Source: Gibbula magus
Taxonomy: Eukaryota; Mollusca; Gastropoda; Trochida; Trochidae
Direction: 5' to 3'
NCBI GenBank assembly: GCA_936450465.1
Contig: OW388300.1
Location: 54,898,035 to 54,962,034 of the forward strand
DNA: 64,000 bases
A model generated the notes under the pieces. The model was not told the DNA's origin and did no database searches. It saw only the letters and a list, made by a program, of their open reading frames with translations. Numbering within the stretch: the stretch's first letter is position 1; each line of letters starts with the position of its first letter. Positions 13,036 through 33,173 of this stretch are shown here, piece by piece. Position numbers and translations under genes: made by a program.

Positions 13036-13400
13036 AGGAAGTGTGTCATATGACTTTTATGAAACGAGTGTGAATTTTTGTATTGCCCGAGCGAGAGCGA
13101 GGGTTATACACACATTCGCACGAGTTTCGTAAAAGTCATATGACACACTTTCGAGTGTAATAATTTCTTTATTACCCGTTCTATTCCATGTGATTTGCGT
13201 AAAATAGTCAGAAAGCGGCCCACTTCTCTTGCGACGGCAAGCAACAGTGACGTCACGAACAATCGTTTTATGACGTCACAGACGACAAAATACGGGAAGC
13301 CGCGGTGAAACAATCGTTGCTAGGCAAACGTGATATGTGCACATGTGCTCGTATCAATAATATTAACTCGGTTATTTTCAACCATATGGGTAATAAAAGA
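13036..13400 (+). mobile_element. Hairpin element with TGACGTCA tail
   Basis: Stem arms GTGTGTCATATGACTTTTAT and its near complement at 13,130-13,151. The apex CGAGCGAGAGCGAG is at about 13,088-13,101. The downstream tail carries TGACGTCA at 13,248-13,255 and 13,271-13,278, then GTTGCTAGGCAAACG and a terminal GGGTAATAAA. The arms share no obvious sequence with those of the other hairpin elements in the window. Confidence 0.65.
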
Positions 13401-14564
13401 CTATTAGAACTAGCTACATGAGTTTGCGATACCACATCTTCTTTTCCAGTAAAGAAAAATAAATAAAGATGGGGGAAAAAAATAAATATAAAATATATAA
13501 TTGACTGGCTGTGAGTCCAGGGTCTGACTGTTGTGTAATTGCAGGTGTTGACCTGGGAGTGACCGCTCCCTGGCAGAGAGATGCAAACAGTAACTAATAA
13601 CAAAGGTTTCAGGTTACTTCAAACATTTCTGCTGTGTTACTGATTTAGTCTTGCACTCAGATGCTCAAGAGAATTTAGTAATTAAATATTGAAAAGGAGC
13701 CTATGAGAAACCATATTTTTAGAAAGAGATTGGGGCTCATTTTCATTATGTAATAAATGTTGATAATTCCAGAATGAAAATACGAAGTAAAACAATAAAA
13801 TGCAAAGGTCTACATCATTTATAATGAATGTGGATTAATGTGTAACCAATTTTGATAATCACTGGCCAATGACTTATTATGTGATATCTTAATCTTTTCC
13901 TTAGAGATAATTAATAACACAATTCCTGATGAGCTTCAGAGCCAATGGCTCTATTTTTTCGTATAACTGTAAGGAAGATTGATATACTAACATCTCAGAA
14001 ATATGTTTTTGTCGTTATCAACAACAATATTTTACAAACAACTAAACACTCGAGCCCTAAAGATGCCTAAAGATGTATTTTACTCTATATGGCCTGGAAT
14101 GTAGGTACAATAACAAGAAAATAGTGTTATTCTCTCCAAATGTTATATGATTTTTTTTATTTGCGGAATATGTTTATACCTCGGATTTGGAACGGTCACC
14201 TTTTTTTCAAGATCATGGCAGGAATTGTGATACTTAGACAAACATTTTTAGTCCAGTCATCTTTTTGTAATGTATGGACAACTGATGAACTAAAGAGCCC
14301 AAGGCTTTAATTTTTACTGTATTAAACGTATAATTGTCCATTTGTAGAGCACTATTTCAGTGCATGAGCATGCTCATAGCGCACAATAACGACCCCGGGG
14401 TGTGCTTTCGGAGTAGACTAAAATTTAGTCTATGGAATTTTTTAAAATTACTGTATCTTCATCCTTATGATTATATATTTTTCAATACTACTAGTTCCAT
14501 ATATGTATTCAGATTATCTAGACTTGCTGAATAAAGATATAGACTGTATTAAAGGCTCTTAGTT
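13401..14564. other. Intergenic DNA, nothing recognised
   Basis: AT-rich. Short ORFs lack codon structure or homology that I can recognise. Confidence 0.5.
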
Positions 14565-14574
14565 TTACACAGTC

Positions 14575-14805
14575 ATGGAGTAGGACTACTTTCGGTGCTA
14601 CAAAGCACTCTGAGTGACCATCCGTACTTCTCGCGTTCAGGTACCCATTTAAACAGCTGGGTGGACTGATATGAGTGCAACTGGGATGAAGTGCCTTGCC
14701 AAGCGACACAACACAGTATGAGACTCGGGTCACACACTTTTGGTGTCTCAACCGTGATTCAAACCGGGTGAGAGACGAACACGCCGACCACTACACCACA
14801 GTACT
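14575..14805 (-). repeat. tRNA-derived SINE (family 2), second copy
   Basis: Shares CCATTTAAACAGCT, GATGAAGTGCCTTGCC and the reverse tRNA-like head (ACCACTACACCACAGTA) with 868-1092. It is diverged, including in the box B region (GTGATTCAAACC on the plus strand). Confidence 0.8.
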
Positions 14806-15153
14806 CAAACAAACGCATCATTGTTCGAGTGAGATTTCCTCAGTCAAATTGAATTTCTATAAACTTTAAACATCCGAAATTATGAAATGAAATAAATATG
14901 AAATATATTAATAGTAAGAAAAATATCCAAATTTAGACTTGTAACTTCTGAAATGTCTTCATTTACTTACCAAACTGCTATAGACTTATTTCATTTAATG
15001 GTCTGGACAACCGACAACCAAACTGCTTACATTTGTTTGAAAAAGACCTCTCTATTAATAAATCCCACTGCAGTAATTACGGCGGTAATGGGGCTACACG
15101 AATCCAGTAGGATCCCACTGACGATATCTGTTACATGCGGTGGCTTTGTCAGC

Positions 15154-16086
15154 CAGAGAGAACGATATCCATTACATTTGCTGGTCTACCATGCTAACGG
15201 TGAACAAATCCTCAATAGTGAAATCAACGTTAACGAACGATAAAACACAAATTCTAATAATCAAATCAAAGATGTTCAATTAGGCAACACTGTCCTCTTT
15301 TAAAGTAAAAACACACAAATCCTTTGAAATGAAAACCAATGTCGAGGCTTGTGGAAAAGTAAAATGTGTCACATATACTTTATAGATGAAGGAAACTCTC
15401 CGGTATAAACCATATTTTGCCCCAATTATTGAATGAACAAAATTATGACATCGCTAAACATGACTTTTTATGTGTTTATAAAATAAACTTATTCTATCAT
15501 TCCAAACTGCAACTCCTGTTGAATAACCTTGTTATGTATTTCATATAGGCCTATATATCAGAACATATTACCCCAAAACCTGTGTTCAATCTAAACGATG
15601 AAGAAACCATATAGCAATGCCTTAATGATTCTATACTTCATGCAAATCTAAATAAATGTAGATAGACAATCTATATTATGTTAATGATCGTATAACATAA
15701 TAAAGAGCTGTTGATCTAAACTTAATTAGATTGCAATACTGTTACAATACTTTTTTTTGGAGCAACCTGATGACATCAAAATGTTGTTTGCCTAACAAAA
15801 AAAATTAAAAGATAGGCGGTGAAACAATCTAAATAAAACATGATCAACAATTGTATATCATGTTAATGAGGTAACAGGTATCGAAAGGCTTGATTTCAGC
15901 ACATTTATTTGCAAGCAATTTAGACGTCAACACCTATTTATAGACTCACAAGTTATCAAAGTAAGTTTTCAATAAGTGTTACTGTGACCAATTTTAAAAT
16001 AACAACATAAATACAAATTTAGTTTCTGAAAGGTATAATTATATATTAGCACACCAATCTGCCAGTAGATCATACAGGATACGGCA
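15154..16086. other. 3' flank of GH128 gene A1
   Basis: Non-coding, collinear with 32,194-33,173. A possible poly(A) signal for the minus-strand gene (TTTATT on the plus strand near 15,904) is preserved in the duplicate near 32,993. Confidence 0.45.
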
Positions 16087-25422
<9,336 letters not shown>

Positions 25423-25679
25423 CGTTAACTGTATTAAAAACGCCAAGTTGTGAATATTGACGCCGTGTTTCGTCGGTGGTAACTGCTATATGAAAATTCA
25501 CATTTGATAAAATATATATAGATTATATATGGTAACCAAAAATAATGTTAATCCTATTCAACGAAACCGATTTACATGTAGGCGTTTGAGGTCATGTCTG
25601 CTAAGCAACACCGTTGGAAATTCTATGTCGTAGTCTGTTCTTTTTTTTTTCGTTTTTGAAACAATGAGACAACAAAATG

Positions 25680-25829
25680 ATTCAGAAGAACAAATTTATG
25701 GATATACAACCTCTTTGTTCTGTGTAGGCCTACATACAATATAAGAAGCTGTGTAGCCCACACAGAATAAAGAAGTTGTATATCCATAACATTTTTCACC
25801 GCAACTTCTAGAATGCCCACCCAAAGATG
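25680..25829. mobile_element. Inverted Penelope-like terminal remnant
   Basis: TATGGATATACAACCTCTTT and the complement AAGAAGTTGTATATCCATAA form a hairpin of about 100 bp. It is followed by CACCGCAACTTCTAGAATGC, an end shared with the hammerhead-bearing element at 42,222-42,252. Also present in unit B at 39,903-40,035. Confidence 0.5.
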
Positions 25830-25833
25830 TTAA

Positions 25834-26312
25834 AGATACATCCATTGTGTTCCATAATTTTTTTTACTTCGCTTTAAAACGTGCCAACGTACGAAATGTG
25901 CTGCTTTCAGTTGAACAAATTTCACTCAACTTGCATATTCATCCCCAATCGTCAAATATATCACATTTACTAATTTCCAATTTAAATCAAGAAACATGAT
26001 CATACATGTGCAGAAACCGAAACTACACGACCGATGTACATGCACAGTAGTAATAAGACTTTTTAAACATTATCAACAAAAAAAATGTCCTTTTGTCTGT
26101 TGAAAACAGGGATCGAAAATTACGTTTGACTGATTGACGCGCGCCACAAGCGGTGCATTGTCCGGATTTCGATGAGAAATCGACACTTTTACCTTTATAT
26201 CACCTGTATACTGAATCAAATGTCATCAAAATGGCAATTTTCGGCAAAAGTCATTACTTCACGATAAAATAAGACTATTTATAATGTTTGGCATATGTGA
26301 CCTCAAACAACG
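25834..26312. mobile_element. TTAA-type MITE, unit A copy (right end lost)
   Basis: TTAA at 25,830-25,833, then AGATACATCCATTGTGTT. Homologous to 40,043-40,532 and to the outer element at 2725-4552. The right terminal repeat is replaced by unrelated sequence from 26,313. Confidence 0.7.
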
Positions 26313-26870
26313 CAATTAGTGGGGCAGATAACAGCAATTTTTCACAAGAATCGTGCAAAATGTGATATAAGCACCAAACTTGGTATGATGGTAACCAAAG
26401 GTGTACTGAGTAAATTTGTCCGATGGGCCACGTGATAAATTCAAGATGGCCGCCATTTTTCAAGATGGCCGCCAAAAAGCTCTTGTGAAGTCATTTCCCC
26501 CGTATAAATGTAAGTTATTGACGGATTTTAGTGATCTTGGTGCCTAATTATATGTTTCAAAGTATGATAGACTCATTTTCCATACTTTCAGGGGTTTTGA
26601 AACTTTGTATATTGCAGATATTGATCATTTTAAGAACAAATATCACAAAAATCGGGTTTTAAAACAATATATCTTTTAATCAACAACAATCAATTTTAAA
26701 CAAAAAAAAGGTTTGACAAATATATTATTCTGGATGGAATGAATCTTGTCAATCAGACAGATAAAGAAGTAATACGGTAATAATGGGACAAAATGGAATA
26801 ACTTCATACATAGACATGTTAACAAATCAAAAGTAATAATCTCACTGTCCGTAAAGGTGTTGAAAGATGA
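26313..26870. repeat. Unit-A-specific insertion with GATGGCCGCC repeats
   Basis: Two CAAGATGGCCGCC copies at about 26,442-26,474. No coding potential recognised. Unit B has different sequence here (40,537-40,910). Which unit carries the ancestral state is unclear. Confidence 0.5.
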
Positions 26871-27841
26871 TTGCCACTTGTTCTCCGTGTCTAATTAATC
26901 TAACCTGAAGTGTTCCAAGCTCTGCGCAAAGCTGGCAACTTACATAACGTTATCTATTTTAAGAAAAATAAGTGGGAAATAGCATAATGGCGTTGATTTT
27001 TTTAGTTTTGATCTGTGATTCTAGATAACGCTCCTGTGTACCGATATGATGAGTGTACAGTTATGAAAGCAAATAAGTGAAAGATTATTGAAATTGAATT
27101 GTCATAAGAAAATAATTCGTAATTGTTGTATCTAGCCAGGCCAAGTATTATTTTTTTATGTCATTTTCCTCATGCTTATCAGACAACTTTTAGAAGTAAA
27201 AATGATGTTTTTGCAATACTTTCTTACCTGTTTATGTACATGTGGTGGATTTAAATAGTTATGACCATTGTTCAATACCGGCGCTACCAGTTTGAATCAT
27301 TCAGTCATTGAAATCAACGATACCTTCACTTTCTCTAACCGAAGTAATCAGTATCTTCTCTTTAGAGAAGCTTCATGGCGATACATTATAAACAGGAGAC
27401 TATCTCAAGGAACACAATGAGGATAACGATACTGCATGATTTTAATCCTAAAATACCAAAAATGGTCAAATACAAATATACAAACCTGAAATCACTCCAA
27501 TCCGAACTAACTCTAACAGTCCCCATACTCTAATACAATGATAAAATACGTTATTCTTTCGAATAAAGATGGTGCACAGGATCAGATGTTTTTATGATAT
27601 CACTTAAATTATAACTGCGAAATATCACGAATGTAAACAGCGATTGCGCCATGTTATAAACAATAGTTTTGACATGGCCTTGGCCATGTTATGTTGACAA
27701 GAATTCACAATGTTGCTGAACATTTGGAACTGAATAATAAAGACATCAATCTGACTACGAAACATACTTTAGTTAGCATTACTATTAAAATACCAAGCAG
27801 TTTGCATTGATTTAAGACAGCAATCCCAAAGATATAGTAGT

Positions 27842-28518
27842 CTACCCAAGAGAGTTGTAAAGTTGGCCAAGTTTAGTCAGGGTAGACGAGTCGGCCTCCA
27901 GTAAACTATTGGTGGTTGTAATGTACCCGTCCCTCGTGATTCTTGCGCTAAACCAAGCGTACCCAGCTACAAACTCTGCCTTCTCAAGTCGAGGTAGAAT
28001 CTCCTGCATATAGTTCATCACAGTCTGGAGCGAAGGCTTCCCGGGACAAGCAAACTCTGTCAGAAAGACCTTCCTCCCTTACCTTTTGGACAGACTCTCC
28101 AGAAAGTCCATGTCACTACTGACATCACACGGGTAGCTATGGAGCGCCACGAAATCCACCCGACACGCAACACAGTTCTTAAAGAATCGATCCAGCCAAT
28201 CAGTGGTCGAGTAGGTACAGAGACCTCCCGCGGACTCACACCTAGCTGGGGCGGGGCTGAGTAGAGGTCTGTCTCCTGCGGCAGCCTCTACTTATGGCCA
28301 GGATTTAGCAGCAAACTCTGGACTCATGTTAGACTGTTCCTTGTGGTTGGGTTCGTTTAAGCCAAGGACATGTTTGGAGCCCTTGGGTAAACTTATCTTC
28401 TGACCATAATAGTTCCAGACCATAGGGAAGAACCCCCCCCCCCCCCCCCCCCCCCCCCTTTGGAGACCCTGGACATCCCATCTTCTCGTGGATGCTGTAG
28501 TTCATGCCCCAGTCGTAC
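27842..28518 (-). pseudogene. GH128 pseudogene A2 (single remaining catalytic exon)
   Basis: Duplicate of gene B2. The whole catalytic exon is recognisable on the minus strand (YDWGMNYSIHEKMGC, then GLNEPN and LTEFAC), but it is broken. A TAA stop replaces TCA at 28,294-28,292 (WP*VEAAAG against WPSVEAAAG). A run of 26 C at 28,433-28,458 adds 19 nt relative to B2 and shifts the frame. The signal-peptide exon is missing: upstream, the block matching 46,133-46,500 is inverted (31,258-31,632) and the exon itself is gone. The acceptor AG before YDW survives. Dead gene, high confidence, even if the C-run length is a sequencing error. Confidence 0.9.
28433..28458. repeat. Poly-C run of 26 inside GH128 pseudogene
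   Basis: Gene B2 has six C at this position (44,415-44,420). Expansion or a sequencing artefact. Confidence 0.9.
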
Positions 28519-28549
28519 CTTCAAGTTAAGTTTTTGAAGATTTAAAACT

Positions 28550-29060
28550 TATAATTTATAAAGAACAAATATTTCCTTCAAAAGAAAACCTTTAAGCGTA
28601 AATACTTACGCCTTCAAGCATTTATTACACACATGTGAGTGAGAACACTTCGAGATATTTTTGGTATCCAACGTATGTAAGATACTGCGAGAGACGCATC
28701 TGATTGGTCGCTCCATGGTGATGACCCGAGGTCACGAGGGCGGGACTACTTTTGCCAATTTCATAAGTAAACAAATTACTAAAGTTCGTAGGAATCACAA
28801 GCTGAGCACAACTTTTGCTCGTTAAATACGTTTACAAGTAACTCGTTGTAATAAATACGGTATCCATAGGGAAATTGTTTGGTATTCTCTATGTATCTTC
28901 TTTTTTTCAAATCAATAAAGACGTTTGTCTTTTTTTTTCTTTTCTAAATGGCGTTCGAATATCTTATTGATAATAAGATATGAACATGTATTCATGTTTT
29001 ATGTATGAGATACGTGTTTACTGTATAATGAGCAACGCAATAATGGGTTTTAACAATGAA
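28550..29060. other. Upstream region of pseudogene A2, nothing recognised
   Basis: Largely specific to unit A; the match to unit B is lost between about 28,620 and 29,020. Confidence 0.4.
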
Positions 29061-29070
29061 GTAAACTGTT

Positions 29071-29507
29071 CAGTCTGATTAAAATCGACCTTGTTCCGAG
29101 AAAAAACATTTGCAAAATTATGCATCAACCGGGATACGAACAGGTTCTCTAGATTCCTCTGAGAACACCCTGTATTGGCGCATGTTCCGAACCAGTTTAA
29201 CACAGTCAAAGCCCAGTCAAAAAGCTGACCAATCACAACGTAGTTTTTAAACGGTCACTGTTTCGAAAGTATTCGGAACAGATCAAAGGATAGCTGTTTA
29301 GAGTTATTTGCCCCTAGCTTCTCGCACCGAAAGCCTTTGATGGGCTTCTTTTGATTGGCTACTTGAATTGCGCTCGAACACGCGAGTCTACGGGCTGTTT
29401 TCAGACGGTTTGGCGTGGAACCTACGACCGACATGAGTTCGTATCCCGGTAGATGCACTATTTTTCAATTTCTATTCCACGGAAAACCGTCGATTTTAAT
29501 CAGACTG
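29071..29507. mobile_element. 437-bp MITE with perfect 19-bp TIR and 10-bp TSD
   Basis: The ends CAGTCTGATTAAAATCGAC (29,071-29,089) and its exact complement (29,489-29,507) are flanked by GTAAACTGTT at 29,061-29,070 and 29,508-29,517. Unit B has a single uninterrupted site (AAACAAACTGTCCATCG near 44,680). A 9-10-bp duplication suits a Mutator-type (MULE) transposase. No coding sequence. Confidence 0.92.
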
Positions 29508-29683
29508 GTAAACTGTTCATCGTTTGTTACATAGTGGAAAGTAGTTCCTGCTAATGAACATTGACAATGTTTTATTATTATAACGCCACTGGTGAAAATA
29601 TCCGATATCTGCTCTTTAGCTTGATAAACAGTTTATGTCACTGATAAATTCAATGCTCAATATGTAATTAATCGAGAGTACTT

Positions 29684-29805
29684 AATGGAGTTAGTCAAAT
29701 ACCTAGTTAATATCGCCTCGTGGCATGGGCCACTCGTGATATATCAACGTTACCAAAAACACTCGTTCAAATTAACCTGGTACTTGGCTAACTCCATAAG
29801 GTCTT
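29684..29805. repeat. Hairpin, unit A copy
   Basis: AATGGAGTTAGTCAAATACC pairs with a complement near 29,778-29,800. On the minus strand the apex has CGAGTGGCCCATGCCACGAG, again CGAG at both sides. Collinear with 44,824-44,945 in unit B. No TGACGTCA tail is visible. Confidence 0.55.
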
Positions 29806-29871
29806 CTCTACATATCAGCTATCACTAGCAATCAGACCATATCTTTCGAGTACGGTATCATATATGTAGAT

Positions 29872-30257
29872 ATATAGAATACTTAACGACGTCCCGTTTG
29901 ATAACCTGTTTATGAAACGAGTGGATGGTTTGGTATTTTAACGAGCGAAAGCGAGTTAAATACCGATGTCATTCACGAGTTTCATAAACATGTTATCAAA
30001 CGGAACCGACTTTATTATTTTATTTATTACTCAATGATGTAAATAGCGCTAAATTGCAAGAAAATCGTTTTTAGTGACGCTTACTTGCAAAAAAGCCACC
30101 CGCTGTTGCAGATGCGCGGCTAACATTGTGACGTCAACCAAAAACGACTATGACGTCACGCGCCGGTTATGACGTTACGGCAGCACGGGTGGTATCACAC
30201 ATGTGTGTAACCAACTCATTGTTATCTAATGAGTGATCTCACCACGGTTGAGTAATA
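29872..30257 (+). mobile_element. Hairpin element with TGACGTCA tail, unit-A-specific insertion
   Basis: Arms CCGTTTGATAACCTGTTTAT and its complement near 29,975-30,003. An inner stem GGTATTTTAACGAG...CGAGTTAAATACC surrounds the apex CGAGCGAAAGCGAG. The tail carries TGACGTCA at 30,129-30,136 and 30,151-30,158 and TGACGTTA at 30,170. Unit B reads GTAGATAATAAAATATCTT without interruption near 45,010, so this is a post-duplication insertion of about 385 bp. Confidence 0.75.
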
Positions 30258-31257
30258 AAATAAAATATCTTATACTCAAAAGCAAACTAAACAGGAATCA
30301 CATCATTCCTAACTTTTCAGAACGAACGAGTGTAATATCAGCATGCCATAATATCTTCATGTGAAGCTGATTTTTTTGTGTGTAATGCCTGCCTTGCTTG
30401 AATGTCACATGTCACAAAAGATATTGTTAAAATCATGTAGATATTAGTATTGTAAATAGTATATACCTACCTTCAAATATTTTTGAGTTTATGTGACAAT
30501 TGTGAAAATATTCAGAAAGATTTATGTTGTGAAAGTACTGTGCACCACTGTGCAATTTATTTAAAATTGAGTGTCTATGGGAACGAATTTTAATGGATGT
30601 AACATAAGAAAAGAATTGTGAAAAGTCAACGAATCTCAACAAAAACAAGTGATGTACACAGAAACCCCAAATTCACTTAACCACAAAAACACGTCACCAT
30701 ATCTTCAATAGTGTAAAAAACTTGTTTTTATAGGGACATGATTTGTTAGGATGTGCCCGCAATTTCATACATCAGAATATATTACTTTTATTTACTATTT
30801 ATTATTTATTTTATATCTGATCAAGTACACTTTGGGTGTGGAATTTGCTTTTTCAAAAAGGTTTTTGGCCAGAATATTTGGCATTTAACTTAAAAACTTT
30901 AAATTAATAAAATGTAGAATTTTGATAAATAAAAGATTATGTCGACTTCTTGGACTTAAATTGACCCGTCTCTATTGTAGGACGTCAAAAACAAGCCAAA
31001 TCAGCACTTTTTCATTCTCCAATCTCGTCTTGTTAAGAAGATTCGAAAACGACGATTTTTGAAACGCATGTTTCTCAGACATATGAACAGATAACATTTT
31101 GAAATATCAAATTTAGGTTTAGTTTGCTTCTCTTGTATTGAATTATCTTGTGTTTTGTATAAGGCGACGTTTCTTTTGTGGTTGGGTGTACACAAGCTCC
31201 AGTTTAAAAATATGAAGAATATCAAACCAAAAGTTACCAAAATTGACGGTCAAACAC

Positions 31258-31632
31258 TGGTTAGTAGGTCACAGCAGGAGTCTTGAAGACCTAAGTATTG
31301 ACCTCCTCAATCTAAGTATAGTTTGAATTCACTGCAGTTGAAAATATGTCTTGATTTTATCAAATGTTTTAATGATTGATGCTTTTGTAATGGGTTTTTT
31401 TCTGAAAGTTGAATAATATGAGAATTACTATATACAACGGCCTTGAACTGTTCTTCTTCATTTATACTCATACTGGTATATCGTTATAAATAAAGACAGG
31501 CTGACTAATATTAGGACACATTTTACTTTAAGCAACCTCTTTAAGTATAATTCCTTTGCTTCGAGATAACTTATTGCTAAGATATCTTCGAGCATCTAGG
31601 CCAGTTTGTACGGATGCTGAAGTTTATTGTTT
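31258..31632. other. Inverted block replacing the 5' end of pseudogene A2
   Basis: Reverse complement of 46,133-46,500 in unit B (AGTATTGACCTCCTCAATCT, GCAACCTCTTTAAGTATAAT). Its left junction at about 31,248 coincides with loss of the signal-peptide exon. Confidence 0.85.
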
Positions 31633-31959
31633 TTAGTTTCAATAACATTTTCTACATTGAACATTTCTTTCAAACAAACAAATACCCTTCTAGTTTTGGA
31701 ACTTTTTGTCTAATACCACATATATGAATATATTTTTGGGCAGATATTATTATATGATTCAGTAGTCTATCAATGTCAATTGTTTCAAACCGAGGTATTT
31801 TGTTATTTTGGTTCTGAAATCCATTCGATGATTAAACCAAAGTTCAATATTGTTCCAACTGATAGTTGCTTGACATTATCATTTTAATGCAAAACGAATC
31901 AGCACAGTAAGATTATTAAGATAAGAACTCTTGATGTTGATCGAACGATATACCAGGCT

Positions 31960-32160
31960 TGCGCATGCCAATTTGGAACCCGCAACGCCATTGTGGCTAT
32001 GCATTGCAGTGAAAGCGGAAAACATCGGCCGGAACTAGTGAAACATGCGTGAAACTGCGCTGTAATTCAGTGTAGCATTGTAACCAAACCTTACTGCAGA
32101 TTCAAACCCACGACATCTTGATCCGAAGTCGAACGCGCAAACCACTGCGCTATCCATGTT
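31960..32160 (-). repeat. SINE family 1 copy with tRNA-like head
   Basis: Minus strand: ATAGCGCAGTGGTTTGCGCG and GTCGTGGGTTTGAATCTG give boxes A and B. Duplicated at 46,672-46,885. Confidence 0.85.
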
Positions 32161-32193
32161 TAATGGAGGACTAGTAAGCATAACATTGAACAT

Positions 32194-33173
32194 CAGAGAG
32201 AACGATATCCATTACATTTGCTGGTCTACCATGCTAACGGTGAACAAATGCTCAATAGTGAAATCAACGAACGATAAAACACAAATTCTAATAATCAAAT
32301 CAAAAATGTTCAGTTAGGCAACACTGTCCTCTTTTAAAGTAAAAACACAAAAATCCTTTGAAATGAAAACCAATGTCGAGTTTTACATGAAATAGCATCT
32401 AACATGGTTTATGAGCATGCATCATCATAGGCTTGTGAAAAGTAAATTGTGTCACATATACTTTATAGATGAAGTTAACTCTCCGGTATAAACCATATTT
32501 TGCCCCAATTATTGAATGAAAGTAATGGTGAAATCGCTTAACATGACCTTTTAAGTCTTTATAAAATAAAACTATTCTATCATTCCAAACTGCAATTCCT
32601 GTTGAATAACCTTGTTATGTATATCATATATATATCAGAACATATTGCCCCAAAATCTGTGTTCGTAGTAAACGATGAAGAAACAATGACATATTGACTA
32701 GCAAAACCTTAATGATTCTATACTTCAAATCTAAATAAATGCAGAGAGACAATCTATATTATGTTAATGATCGTATAACATAATAAAGAACTGTCGATAT
32801 AAACTTAAATGATAGCAATACTGTCACAATACTAATTTTTGGAGCAACCTGATATATCTAAATGTTGTTTGCCTAACACACCAATATCGAAATTAAAAGA
32901 TAGGCTGTGAAACAATCTAAAAAAAACATGATCAACAATTGTATATCATGTTAATGAGGTAACAGGGATCGAAAGGCTTGATTTCAGCACATTTATTTGT
33001 AAGCAATTTAGACGTCAACACCTATTTATAGACTCAAGAGTTATCAAAGTAAGTTTTCAATAAGTGTTACTGTGACCAATTTTAAAATGAAATATAACAA
33101 CATAAATACAAATTTAGTTTCTGAAAGGTATATTAGCACAACAATCTGCCAGGAGTTCAGACAGGATATGGCA
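32194..33173. other. 3' flank of GH128 gene B1
   Basis: Non-coding, collinear with 15,154-16,086. Confidence 0.45.

Noticed and set aside
13268..13603. 111-codon minus-strand ORF
   Set aside because: It overlaps a hairpin-element tail with TGACGTCA sites, and has no recognisable domain or supporting splice sites.
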